From Petrachloros mirabilis ULC683 (GTDB taxonomy: Bacteria > Cyanobacteriota > Cyanobacteriia > Thermosynechococcales > Thermosynechococcaceae), in NCBI RefSeq assembly GCF_009939295.1, contig NZ_WVIC01000019.1, forward strand, positions 17,209 through 81,208: DNA of 64,000 nucleotides. Reading direction: 5' to 3'. Of the stretch, positions 19,219-27,517 are shown in pieces. The notes below the pieces were generated by a model. That model ran no database searches. It saw only the letters and a list, made by a program, of their open reading frames with translations, and was not told where the DNA came from. The translations under genes were made by a program, and so were the position numbers. Position 1 is the first letter of the stretch. The number at the start of each line of letters is the position of its first letter.

Positions 19219-19671
19219 CTAGTTCGGCAATAGCGAGCGTTGGCAACTAGGGCAAATGGCATGAATCAATAACTGGCAATCGAGGAGATGGAATCCTTGT
19301 TGCTGAGAGGTCTTAGTGCCAATTTTTAGCACAGGGTCACTCTTAAACTCAACGGTTTTATTGCACTTTACACAAATGAGATGATGGTGATGATGAGGAT
19401 AGGGCTGATTCAGCTCGTAATGCTTGTGCCCTTCAGCGAACTCTAATTCTCGCAAGATTCCCATGCGAGCCATCAGTTTTACCGTTCGGTAAATGGTAGA
19501 TAGGCTGATGGGGGTTCCGAGTTCATGCAATCGATTGTAAAGATCTTCCGCGCTCAAGTGGTTGCCCTTGGGAAGCTTTTGGAAAACATTCAGAATGGTT
19601 TCTCGTTGCGGCGTTAACCGCCAGCCTCGTTCGTGCAGCTCAGCCTTGAGGGAATTTGCTGTGTAAGTCAT
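19219..19671 (-). CDS. fur: Ferric uptake regulator, FurA-like
   Basis: 150 residues. N-terminal winged helix (AELHERGWRLTPQRETIL, then SLSTIYRTVKLMARMGIL as recognition region). Metal-binding HKHYELNQPYPHHHHHLIC. Two CxxC pairs (CVKC and CPSC) can hold structural zinc. Sequence style matches cyanobacterial FurA rather than Zur (FurB) or PerR. It represses iron acquisition genes when Fe is sufficient; an FTR1 permease in the same window is a plausible target, though no clear 19-bp iron box was recognised. Convergent with the sugar ATPase gene. Confidence 0.9.
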   Translation of the reverse strand: MTYTANSLKAELHERGWRLTPQRETILNVFQKLPKGNHLSAEDLYNRLHELGTPISLSTIYRTVKLMARMGILRELEFAEGHKHYELNQPYPHHHHHLICVKCNKTVEFKSDPVLKIGTKTSQQQGFHLLDCQLLIHAICPSCQRSLLPN

Positions 19672-20013
19672 GTTCTTCTCAAGAAAGCAGGCTTATTGAG
19701 AATGGTACACTATTACCTGATGATTTGCAAGAAGCCTTGCTTATTGACAGTGATTGTCTATTGGAAGGTTCTGAGTTTTGATCTTGACTTCAGACTCTCT
19801 GGCAGCAGCCGTCTAGCGCTGTGGCAGAACGTCCTGGAACCTTTTGTGGATACTCGCGGTCAAGCGAGGTATAAGAACTACACAACATCGACGATGGCAA
19901 ACATTAATTTTTATGAGTTTCTACCCAAAAAGAGCAGCTCACAAAAATTTTATGTCTGACGCCGAAGTCACCACAAGCAGATTCTAGCGTTAATTCCACT
20001 CAAGTGAGGTTTT
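19672..20013. other. Intergenic region between fur and a secreted-protein gene
   Basis: 342 bp between divergent genes, AT-richer than its neighbours. It includes a small dyad GACAGTGATTGTC at 19746-19758. No convincing gene or RNA is seen; it presumably holds the two divergent promoters. A perfect iron box was looked for and not found. Confidence 0.4.
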
Positions 20014-20652
20014 ATGAAGACATCTATGGTTAAAGGCAGTGTAGCTGCATTTCTGGCTCTGGGGCTGAGTACCACAGCAGTGGCTCCTTTGATGGTCATG
20101 ACCCAACCCGCCATGGCTCAGCTTTTCGGCCAAAGTTCAGAGGTGAGAATTCCTGCGGGCACCCTGATTACGACAACATTACAAGATGCCGAACGGATTG
20201 TGCTCAGCCCCAATGAAACGCTGGCCGTCACCTTGGTCACCAACAATGAAGTGCGCTCGTCTAGAGGCACCATTTTGATTCCCCGAGGAAGTTTGATTGA
20301 AGGGGAACTTCGCCCCACTGGTGGCGGCACCCAATTTGTGGCGCGCACTCTGGAGTTACGCAATGGTCGGCGCTACACCCTTGAAGCTACTTCAGATGTC
20401 GTCACCCGTCGAGAAGAAGTCAGCCGTGGCCGCAATACAGACCCTATCTGGCAAGGGGCTCTCATTGGGGGGGCTGCTTCTGCGGTTCTCTCAGAAATTT
20501 TTGGCAGTGTTGGCATCTTCAAGGTTCTAGGTGGAGCTGGTGCTGGGGCACTGGCTGGTTACCTGCTTGGGGGAAATCGCAGGGCTGAGGTGATTGTGGT
20601 TGAACCGGAATTTGATCTCGATTTGCGCCTGGAGCGAGATCTGGTTTTGTAG
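20014..20652 (+). CDS. Secreted or outer-envelope protein, VirB10/TrbI-like core suspected
   Basis: 212 residues with a clear Sec signal (MKTSMVKGSVAAFLALGLS.. cleaved after PAMA). The mature region is beta-rich: VRIPAGTLITTTLQDAERIVL, NEVRSSRGTILIPRGSLIEGEL, FVARTLELRNGRRYTLEAT. This 'IPAGT..IPRGS' pattern recalls the VirB10/TrbI beta-barrel fold, but the match is loose. A Gly/Ala-rich hydrophobic hairpin (ALIGGAASAVL.. GAGAGALAGYLLGG) follows, then an acidic tail. It is probably envelope-located; function unknown. Confidence 0.7.
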   Translation: MKTSMVKGSVAAFLALGLSTTAVAPLMVMTQPAMAQLFGQSSEVRIPAGTLITTTLQDAERIVLSPNETLAVTLVTNNEVRSSRGTILIPRGSLIEGELRPTGGGTQFVARTLELRNGRRYTLEATSDVVTRREEVSRGRNTDPIWQGALIGGAASAVLSEIFGSVGIFKVLGGAGAGALAGYLLGGNRRAEVIVVEPEFDLDLRLERDLVL

Positions 20653-21306
20653 CAAATTCCCTGAAGCTGTCCCTGGCGTTTTGATCATCCAGGACAAATC
20701 AATACCGTTATAGTCCGGCTGGTTCTCGACATCGCATCGATGGGGTGAGCTGCCGGATTGTGGTTTGAGGACACTACGTTTTGCTGTTCGGGCTTGTTCT
20801 GCAATTATTTTGGCAAAGAGAGCCGAAATTTGGATACAGGGCAGCTCTGAGGACGAGGCTACCGTGTACACACAAGTCTTGCCAAGATTCAAAATCCTTG
20901 CACTCGCCCCCCTAGCCCCCCAATTCTGGGGGGAAATAGTCCCAGTTTTTGTTGATCTCCCCCCAGAATTACGCCCTGCGGGCACGCTGCATGAGGGGGG
21001 CGGGGGCTAATGCACAGCGAAATGGGTTTATCCAGAGATGTGTGTACACCGTAGGAGGACAAGAGGAGCCAAGGGGTGGGCAAGGCTGATCAATGGACAA
21101 ATTATTTGGGATCGTTTCTATGGCTGAGACTCGCTTAAAGGGTTAGAAAAGAACTTGACGACATTGAGGGTGACGACTAAATTTAGAGGAAATCCCCATA
21201 GATGTCTTGGCTATGGCACTAGATGTAGCCTATAGTGTCTATCTATCCTGGCCAAACGCTTGGTGAGTGTGCTTAGTCAATCGTTACCCGAGGGTGTTGC
21301 AAAATT
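20653..21306. other. 654-bp intergenic region carrying a MITE-like element
   Basis: Between the secreted-protein gene and nrdJ. The centre is MITE copy B (20859-21054). The flanks 20653-20858 and 21055-21306 hold no credible ORF. Because the downstream gene is B12-dependent, I looked for a cobalamin riboswitch (B12 box GCCACTG and GGGAA signature) and did not see one. The nrdJ promoter should lie in 21100-21290. Confidence 0.5.
20859..21054 (+). mobile_element. MITE-like element, copy B (196 bp)
   Basis: The ends CTACCGTGTACACACAAG and the reverse complement of CTACGGTGTACACACATC form an imperfect terminal inverted repeat. The interior matches copy A closely, including GATTCAAAATC, two GC hairpins and the 27-bp mini-sequence (20968-20994). 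The flanks GAGGACGAGG (20849-20858) and GAGGACAAGA (21055-21064) agree at 8 of 10 positions, consistent with a 10-bp target duplication that has drifted. Non-coding. Confidence 0.85.
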
Positions 21307-23259
21307 ATGGTTGTTTCTCAGTCTCCTGCGCCCATACAACTCAGTGAATCGCAAAAGGCGGTTCTCCAAAAGTATTTCACCAATGGTGAAAGCACCTGGG
21401 AGCAGGTGATTGAGCGGGTGGCAAGATTTGTCGCCAGTGCGGAACCCACCCCAGAGGCGCAACAGTACTGGTACGAGCGCTTTACTTCGATTTTGGTGAC
21501 GATGAAGTTTGTACCGGGAGGATCGATTCTGGCCAATAGTGCCCACGGGACGCACGGGTTGCTGAATTGCTTTGTACTCTCTACTGAGGATGACATTTAC
21601 GGCATTACTAAGTTGGTGTCAGATGCGGTGCTGACCACTAAGTTTCGGGGTGGGGTCGGTATCAATATTGGCTCTGAAGGGCAAAAGGGCTATATCCGCC
21701 CTAAGGGCTCTCCGTTCCGGGATGGTCGGGCACTGGGGCCTTGTTCGGTACTGGATATGGTGTCGGAAAACTCAAAGAAAATTACAACTGGGAATAAGGC
21801 ACGTCGGGGAGCGTTTTTGTTCTCGATGGACTGGCGACACCCTGATATTTTTGAGTTTGTGCAGGCTAAAACCCAGTCCACCATTGATGCCAATTTGGTC
21901 AAGTCCATTATTGAGGAGATGGCGCGGTTAGCCCAGTCTACGGCACCGTTGGCAGAGCGACAGCAGCAACTACGAGAGCTGAATGAAAAGCTGGCAACCG
22001 CTTGGGTGGAGACGCATCTGAGTCCTGAGGGGAGGCGCGATCGCAGGTGGCACAACGCCAATATTTCCGTCCAGCTCGACGATGAGTTTTTTGCCAAACT
22101 CGACCAAGGCGATGCCTTTGCCCACGAACTCTGGGACAAAATTGCCCAGTACGCCCACGACACCGCTGATCCAGGGTTGCTCCTAATCGATAATGCCAAA
22201 CGTCGCAGCCCCATCCGTGATTTTGTCACTTGTACCAACCCTTGCGGTGAAATTTTCCTGCCACCCAACTCGGCCTGTAACCTGGGGTCTCTGGTGCTGA
22301 CCAAGTTTATTCACCGCGATAACTCGGGTGCCGTACACATCGACTGGGATGACCTGGCCGAAACCGTGAAGATCGCCACGCGATTTCTCGACAACGTTCT
22401 CAATGTATCCGAGTTTGCCACCCCGGATCAAAAGCACAACGTACGCCATGTCTATCGGCAGTTGGGCTTAGGCATCATGGGCTGGGCCGACTACCTGAAG
22501 ATGGCTCGGATTCCCTATGACTCTGCGCAGCATCTCGAAGAAATTGATCGCTGGGGGCAGTGGATTGCTCACCACGCCTACCGCACCTCAGAAGCCCTGG
22601 CAGCAGAAAAAGGGGCTTGTGGCATTTGGCCTGACATCGAAAGCGTCCGCACGGGCAACCCTTTTGAACTGTGGATGGACAGCGAAGGCAATCACTACAA
22701 TGGAGCCGAGGCCAAGCTCTCCAATCGCCAAGATCTTACCCAAATTCCCCGGCGCAACTCTACGGTACTGTCGATCGCTCCCACCGGCAGCATTGCCCAA
22801 CTGGCAGCCTGTTCTTGGGCTTTTGAACCCGATTTTGGCCTGACAGTCTGGAAGCAAGTGTTTGTAGATGCGTCTCGCAATGAGCAAAACTGGGTACAAC
22901 TGCTCAACCCCTACCTGGAAGACCTGAATCTCTCCGAAGCCGATGCTGAAATTGTCAAGCGCACCGGTTCCCTGAAAGGCACCACCTTGGCGACAGAAGA
23001 TCCTGAGTTAGCTCGCAGCTTTAAGATTGCCCGTGAGGTTCCTCCCGGCTGGCATATCCTGGTGCAGTCTAAGTGGCAAGACTGGATTGACTCATCTATT
23101 TCCAAAACCATTAACTTGCCGACCCATGCCACTGTGGCTGAGATCAAGCAAATCTATCGTCTGGCGCAAAAAGCCGGGCTTAAGGGGGTCACCATCTATC
23201 GCTCAGGCACCCTGGAATCTGAACCCATTAAAGTTGGGGATGCTGAAAGAGACACTTAG
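21307..23259 (+). CDS. nrdJ: Class II (adenosylcobalamin-dependent) ribonucleotide reductase
   Basis: 650 residues. Ten-stranded barrel motifs: FVPGGSILANSAHGTHGLLNC (substrate-site Cys), GVGINIG, TNPCGEIFLPPNSACNLGS (thiyl-radical Cys region), LGLGIMGWADYL, SIAPTGSIAQLAACS and KAGLKGVTIYRSG. No ATP-cone is seen at the N-terminus. It makes deoxynucleotides with B12 and without oxygen. The chain stops about 14 residues after TIYRSG, and no C-terminal redox cysteine pair is visible, unlike many class II enzymes. ATG 21307 gives a start close before conserved sequence. Confidence 0.9.
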   Translation: MVVSQSPAPIQLSESQKAVLQKYFTNGESTWEQVIERVARFVASAEPTPEAQQYWYERFTSILVTMKFVPGGSILANSAHGTHGLLNCFVLSTEDDIYGITKLVSDAVLTTKFRGGVGINIGSEGQKGYIRPKGSPFRDGRALGPCSVLDMVSENSKKITTGNKARRGAFLFSMDWRHPDIFEFVQAKTQSTIDANLVKSIIEEMARLAQSTAPLAERQQQLRELNEKLATAWVETHLSPEGRRDRRWHNANISVQLDDEFFAKLDQGDAFAHELWDKIAQYAHDTADPGLLLIDNAKRRSPIRDFVTCTNPCGEIFLPPNSACNLGSLVLTKFIHRDNSGAVHIDWDDLAETVKIATRFLDNVLNVSEFATPDQKHNVRHVYRQLGLGIMGWADYLKMARIPYDSAQHLEEIDRWGQWIAHHAYRTSEALAAEKGACGIWPDIESVRTGNPFELWMDSEGNHYNGAEAKLSNRQDLTQIPRRNSTVLSIAPTGSIAQLAACSWAFEPDFGLTVWKQVFVDASRNEQNWVQLLNPYLEDLNLSEADAEIVKRTGSLKGTTLATEDPELARSFKIAREVPPGWHILVQSKWQDWIDSSISKTINLPTHATVAEIKQIYRLAQKAGLKGVTIYRSGTLESEPIKVGDAERDT

Positions 23260-23291
23260 TTCCAAATCGGTTTAGTAGTCTGTCAAGCCCG

Positions 23292-24476
23292 CTATACCGC
23301 CGCTGGAATTTTGGATTCAGTCAGTCGGGTGAGCACCTGTTCTAGCACCATTGCTGTCCAGTCTAGGTCTGCTTCAGTGGTTTCGCGCCCTAGGGTAATC
23401 CGCAGGCCAGCACTCGCCGCTGTTTCAGACAAGCCCATGGCCAGTAGCACTGGGCTGGGAGTCAATTTGCCACTGTGGCAGGCTGACCCAGAGCTGATGG
23501 CAATTCCCGCCAGATTCATTTGGCGTACCACGGCTTTGCCGCTCAAAGGGGGCTGCGATGATCTCCGACCGGTCTGGGGCCATCGCACCCAAAAGCTGAG
23601 ATGATGGGGCAAGCGTTGCTGAGGATCCCCCGTGGGCACCAGCAGAAGATTATCGGCCAGTCGCCCATAAAGTCGATCGCGCAGCGCTGTCAACCGCACC
23701 GACTCTGCGGCCAAGTTCTGAGCGGCTAGGTGGGCAGCATGACCCATGGCTGCGATCGCAGGCAACCCTGGCGTCCCTGAGCGCAAATTGCCTTCTTGAC
23801 CCCCTCCAGCCAACAACGGCACCAAATCAAGCCCAGGCCGCACGTAGAGCGCCCCCGCACCCTGGGAGCCATAGAACTTGTGACTAGAAAGCGAGAGTAA
23901 ATCAACGCCTAAAGCCTGAACATCCAGTCGTATGCGCCCCGCCGCCTGAACCGCATCGGTATGAAAATAAGCCCCATGGCGGTGGGCAATCTCCGCCAGA
24001 GCGGGAATAGGTTGAAGCGTTCCCACCTCACTTTGACCATAGATAACCGACACCAGCACTGTATTAGACCGCAAAGCCCTCTGTAGAGCCAAGGGTTGCA
24101 CCCGTCCCTGGGGATCCACTGGCAAACAGGTTACCTGCCAACCTCCCTGAGCCAACTGCTGAGCAGCATTGCTAATCGAAGAATGCTCCACACCAGAAAT
24201 AATCAAATGCTGAGGCTGCTCAAATCGAGAAGCCACCCCGTGTAAGGCCAAATTATTAGACTCCGTACCCCCCGAGGTGAACACAATAGACTCCAGTGGA
24301 GCCTGAATCAGATCCGCCACCTGCATTCGAGCCTGCTCAAGAACCCAGGCTGCGCGCTCCCCCCAGACATGGAGGCTAGATGGATTTCCCCAGTGCTCAG
24401 ACAACACCAATTGCACCGTAGAGATCACCTCAGGATGGCAGGGGGTTGTAGCGCTATAGTCTAAGTAAATTTGCAT
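23292..24476 (-). CDS. iscS: Cysteine desulfurase, NifS/IscS type
   Basis: 394 residues from ATG 24476 (MQIYLDYSATTP, the family's normal N-terminus); an upstream in-frame extension to 24578 has no family support. PLP enzyme removing sulfur from cysteine for Fe-S clusters and tRNA thiolation. Seen: TSGGTESNNLALHG, HTDAVQAAGRI, the PLP-lysine motif SLSSHKFYGSQGAGALYVR, and the mobile catalytic-Cys loop SSGSACHSG. The loop places it in group I (NifS/IscS) rather than SufS. Divergent from the DUF1825 gene. Confidence 0.9.
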   Translation of the reverse strand: MQIYLDYSATTPCHPEVISTVQLVLSEHWGNPSSLHVWGERAAWVLEQARMQVADLIQAPLESIVFTSGGTESNNLALHGVASRFEQPQHLIISGVEHSSISNAAQQLAQGGWQVTCLPVDPQGRVQPLALQRALRSNTVLVSVIYGQSEVGTLQPIPALAEIAHRHGAYFHTDAVQAAGRIRLDVQALGVDLLSLSSHKFYGSQGAGALYVRPGLDLVPLLAGGGQEGNLRSGTPGLPAIAAMGHAAHLAAQNLAAESVRLTALRDRLYGRLADNLLLVPTGDPQQRLPHHLSFWVRWPQTGRRSSQPPLSGKAVVRQMNLAGIAISSGSACHSGKLTPSPVLLAMGLSETAASAGLRITLGRETTEADLDWTAMVLEQVLTRLTESKIPAAV

Positions 24477-24621
24477 GGCACTAGATGTGATACGGTTATC
24501 CCTAATTCTCGTTGCCATGTATGGCTTTGGGGAAACGTTACGATAAAAATGATTGCCTAGCTGGGGATGTTTACCCAACCTACTCCTAGTTTTACCGTTT
24601 TACACCGCGCCACTGACTACC

Positions 24622-24945
24622 ATGGGATTTTTTGATTCAGAGATTGTGCAACAAGAAGCCAAGCAGCTCTTTGAGGATTACCAATCTCTCTCACAGCTTG
24701 GCAGCGACTACGGCAAGTTTGACCGTGAGGGCAAAGTCATCTTCATCGAGCGAATGGAGCAGATGATGGATCGCTATCGCATCTTTATGAAGCGATTTGA
24801 GTTATCAGACGACTTCATGGCTCGAATGACTGTAGAGCAGCTCAACACCCAAATGGGGCAGTTTGGGACTACCCCCAAGCAAATGTTTGACCAAATGCAC
24901 ATGACCCTAGAACGGATGAAGCGAGAAGTTGAGCAGACTCTTTAG
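24622..24945 (+). CDS. DUF1825 family protein
   Basis: 107 residues from ATG 24622 (MGFFDSEIVQQEAKQLFEDY). An upstream extension to 24553 overlaps the neighbouring promoter and lacks family character. The protein is highly helical and charged, with IFIERMEQMMDRYRIFMKRFEL and QMFDQMHMTLERMKREVEQTL. DUF1825 is a cyanobacterial family of unknown function. The last codons (EQTL and stop) fall inside the first unit of a perfect 106-bp tandem repeat. Confidence 0.88.
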   Translation: MGFFDSEIVQQEAKQLFEDYQSLSQLGSDYGKFDREGKVIFIERMEQMMDRYRIFMKRFELSDDFMARMTVEQLNTQMGQFGTTPKQMFDQMHMTLERMKREVEQTL

Positions 24946-24958
24946 TGTTCCGTCAGGA

Positions 24959-24990
24959 AAATTTTGAGGAGTCGCAGAGCCTCAAAATTT
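24959..24990 (+). terminator. Hairpin in repeat unit 1
   Basis: AAATTTTGAGG / CCTCAAAATTT, perfect 11-bp arms with a 10-nt loop, 14 bp after the DUF1825 stop codon. There is no long U-run on the plus strand, so it may act as a stabiliser or weak terminator. The same hairpin recurs 106 bp later, and a relative is at 30308-30337. Confidence 0.5.
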
Positions 24991-25064
24991 AACCCCCATC
25001 AACTTCTGGATACTCAGCTATCCTTCAAGACAAAGTTGACAGACTCTTTAGTGTTCCGTCAGGA

Positions 25065-25096
25065 AAATTTTGAGGAGTCGCAGAGCCTCAAAATTT
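25065..25096 (+). terminator. Hairpin in repeat unit 2
   Basis: Exact second copy of the hairpin at 24959-24990, produced by the tandem duplication. It lies about 90 bp downstream of the 3' end of the minus-strand tRNA-Asp gene, so it could also serve that transcript. Confidence 0.45.
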
Positions 25097-25185
25097 AACC
25101 CCCATCAACTTCTGGATACTCAGCTATCCTTCAAGACAAAGTTGACAGACTCCTTAGGGGTTGCAAAAACGAGGAAATCGATAAA

Positions 25186-25259
25186 CGGGACTGACGGGGC
25201 TCGAACCCGCAACTTCCGCCGTGACAGGGCGGTGCTCTAACCAATTGAACTACAGTCCC
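25186..25259 (-). tRNA. tRNA-Asp (anticodon GTC)
   Basis: Minus-strand cloverleaf of 74 nt. The acceptor arms GGGACTG/CAGTCCC pair fully, with discriminator G as expected for Asp. The D-loop has AATTGGTTAGAGC. The anticodon stem CCGCC/GGCGG holds loop CTGTCAC (anticodon GTC), and the T-arm reads GCGGGTTCGAGCCCCGT. CCA is not encoded. The 3' side faces the 106-bp tandem repeat. Confidence 0.97.
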
Positions 25260-25366
25260 ATCTGTAGAGCGATCTTCATTTTGCAGATTGACGATACTTT
25301 TGTCAAATATCCAACAAAAATTGGCAGGCCAACCCAGCTTGACGGCTCCGCCCCCGGAAAACCTCT

Positions 25367-25696
25367 CTAGTGCGCTCGCTGGGCTAAGAGTTGCTCCTCT
25401 AAAACCGCGATGCGATTATAAGCCGCTGTTAACTGAGCTGTGAGCCGCTGAATTTGAATTTCAGGGGACAAGACTCGCTCACTGCGATCGCCTAAATCGG
25501 GCTGCTCACTATCCACCAGCACATCCTTATGACCCCTGCCGGTCACCATACTGCGATCAAACAAAGGGGTCGCCGATGGGGGAGTAGGGGGCGAACTGAA
25601 CCCCTCACCCATCTTTTCGTTGAGTTGTGCCACCAAAACCTGGAGATCATCGACTTTGGCACTGACTATACACAATTGCTTTTGAATAGAGTCCAC
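25367..25696 (-). CDS. Hypothetical coiled-coil protein
   Basis: 109 residues, GTG start ([19 protein letters not shown]). Two heptad-like segments, about 1-31 ([15 protein letters not shown]) and 78-107 ([23 protein letters not shown]), flank a Pro/Ser-rich hinge. No catalytic motif. It could be a small scaffold or an adaptor with oligomerising helices. It lies alone between tRNA-Asp and a long non-coding stretch; no function can be assigned. Confidence 0.55.
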   Translation of the reverse strand: MDSIQKQLCIVSAKVDDLQVLVAQLNEKMGEGFSSPPTPPSATPLFDRSMVTGRGHKDVLVDSEQPDLGDRSERVLSPEIQIQRLTAQLTAAYNRIAVLEEQLLAQRAH

Positions 25697-26273
25697 AAGC
25701 TACCTTAAAAATTTACTTGATCACTATGTTAGTGATTCAGCCTCGAAAACGGAAATTAAATCTATAAATCTATTCAAAAATTTTTGTTAAGGTTTTCTCA
25801 CTTTAAGTCACGCTGGTCGGGGCGACTTAGAGAAGCAGGTCGCGGATCCGAAATCATCCTTTGTCAATTCGCCAAGTTCCTTTGCTGAAAAAGACTTCGC
25901 CTCTGAGGGTGTCGCACATGCAGATCCCAAAATGGCTGTGAGCAGTCGCAATCTTTGTCTAATTCTTTAATCTTGTTTAAATTGGTTTGCAGTCCTTTGC
26001 CAATCCCGATCTTTGCTGCCCTTCTCGAAGCAATATTAATTGAAAAACTGCTGTTATTCTAAGCTTAAAAAATTAGATCCAAAAAAAATTCTTTTAGGTT
26101 GGCGAATCGTGGTTGGCATCGTCAATCTCTATCCTGAATTGACTTGGATGCATGGGAGTTGATCCCTGGCATCAAAGTTACTTGAGTCTGAGCTCACCTG
26201 TGGCGATCTAAATGAGCTGTGGCAGCTCTCTCACCCCTCAAGTCCTCTGAGCAACTATTAATCTTTCTGGCCT
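25697..26273. other. 577-bp AT-rich non-coding region
   Basis: Distinctly AT-rich around 25700-25800 and 26030-26110 compared with its neighbours. No gene with a start codon is seen. A minus-strand frame open from 26058 down to the TGA at 25864-25866 is protein-like (INIASRRAAKIGIGKGLQ) but lacks any ATG/GTG/TTG start, so at best it is a gene remnant. No tRNA or known RNA is recognised. Confidence 0.4.
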
Positions 26274-27497
26274 TTAGCCAAAAAGCTCCCACACGGTTCC
26301 CAGAACTGCATTGGAGAAGAGTAATCCCTCTGGATCGCTGAGCCGAATTCGAGGGTCAGCACGTTTGGGCGGATCAATCCAAACATATCCCTGTTGCTGC
26401 CAGGGGACGAGTCCAGCCAGCAGTCGCGTCACCACGGGGGCTCCAAACTGCGCCTGCAAAAATCGAATGGGAATGCCTTCGGTTAAGCGCAGACCCAGCA
26501 TCAAGGTTTCTAGTAGGACATCGGAGGGGGTGTCTGGGCAGATCTGCGGCCATGTGCCCGTTGCCTGGATGGCTGCCACCCATTGCAAGTAGCCTATTCG
26601 AGTTCGAGGGCGAGTGAGGCGCTGCCGTTCTCGGTAGCTGGTGGCACCCATGCCAAAGGCGTAGTAGGGCTGATTGTGCCAGTAGACGCGGTTATGGCGA
26701 CACTGATACCCCGGTTGAGCATAATTAGAAATCTCATAGTGTTCGTATTGGGCGGCCCGGAGTCGCGCTGAGACCCACCGATACATCTGTGCAGCTTGAT
26801 CATCGGTCGGGAGCGGGGCATTGCCCGGTTGGTAAGACTTGCCAAAGGCGGTGGTCGGCTCCAGCACTAAATCATAGGCGGAGAGATGGGGGGGCTTCAG
26901 GGCAATGGCTGCTTCCACGGAGGCTTGCCACTGGGACAGGGTTTGGTGGGGCAGTCCTGAAATCAGATCCAGACTCCAATTCAAGATGCCAGCTTGGCAC
27001 ACCCAGGCCACGGCCTCGTGAATATCTTGGACTCGATGGGTGCGACCGCAGGCTTGGAGGAGTGAATTTTGAAAGGCTTGTACCCCCAAGCTGACCCGAT
27101 TGACGCCCAAATCGGCATAGGCTTGTACTTGCGCGGCGTCAAAGGTTCCAGGATCCATCTCCATAGAGATTTCGACTTGGGAATCTAGCCCAAACTGCTG
27201 GGTTAGGGCTGCCAAAATTTGGCCGATCTGGGGTGGAGACACCAGGGAAGGGGTGCCGCCGCCAAAGAAAATAGTCTGCAAGGGAGCACCAGCGGTAGCG
27301 GTGGCAGCTATTTCTTGGCAGAGCGTCGCAATATAGTCAGCAATGGTTCTAGAGGGTTCTCCTCGCTGCCGATCCCCGATCACGGCAATGGGAAAATCGC
27401 AGTAAAAACACCGCCGCCGACAAAAGGGCAGGTGGATATAGGCTGAGCGGGGAATGGTATGGGTCTGCGGTACAATCTGACTGCTTACGCTGATCAT
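26274..27497 (-). CDS. hemW: HemW-like radical SAM protein
   Basis: 407 residues. N-terminal YIHLPFCRRRCFYCDF carries the CxxxCxxC triad for a [4Fe-4S] cluster. TIFFGGGTPSLVSP follows, then EMDPGTFDAAQVQAYADLGVNRVSLGVQ and DLISGLPHQTL, all typical of the HemN/HemW family. Unlike true HemN, these proteins are heme chaperones rather than coproporphyrinogen oxidases; the short N-terminus before the Cys triad favours HemW. The start is only 20 bp from the divergent livM start. Confidence 0.9.
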   Translation of the reverse strand: MISVSSQIVPQTHTIPRSAYIHLPFCRRRCFYCDFPIAVIGDRQRGEPSRTIADYIATLCQEIAATATAGAPLQTIFFGGGTPSLVSPPQIGQILAALTQQFGLDSQVEISMEMDPGTFDAAQVQAYADLGVNRVSLGVQAFQNSLLQACGRTHRVQDIHEAVAWVCQAGILNWSLDLISGLPHQTLSQWQASVEAAIALKPPHLSAYDLVLEPTTAFGKSYQPGNAPLPTDDQAAQMYRWVSARLRAAQYEHYEISNYAQPGYQCRHNRVYWHNQPYYAFGMGATSYRERQRLTRPRTRIGYLQWVAAIQATGTWPQICPDTPSDVLLETLMLGLRLTEGIPIRFLQAQFGAPVVTRLLAGLVPWQQQGYVWIDPPKRADPRIRLSDPEGLLFSNAVLGTVWELFG

Positions 27498-27517
27498 AGG
27501 GGCAGGGAAGGGGTTTC

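Larger units (their letters stand above)
24935..25146 (+). repeat. Perfect tandem duplication, 2 x 106 bp
   Basis: Units 24935-25040 and 25041-25146 read identically base for base. A third start (AGACTCCTTAG, from 25147) then diverges. The first unit begins within the last codons of the DUF1825 gene, so the duplication copies the gene's final codons and downstream region. Each unit contains one 11-bp hairpin. Complete identity implies a recent event or ongoing homogenisation. Confidence 0.95.

Noticed and set aside
19633..19959. Plus-strand ORF in the fur upstream region
   Set aside because: Its start overlaps fur antisense, the composition is unlike a protein, and it covers the region that must hold the fur promoter.
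21055..21306. Cobalamin riboswitch before the B12-dependent RNR gene
   Set aside because: Looked for the B12 box and associated GGGAA motif; neither is present in a suitable arrangement.
24935..25146. CRISPR array
   Set aside because: Only two adjacent 106-bp units with no spacers; a simple tandem duplication.
25864..26058. Open minus-strand frame of about 64 codons with protein-like sequence
   Set aside because: No ATG, GTG or TTG start, no family recognised, and a stop immediately upstream. At best it is a remnant, so not listed as a gene.
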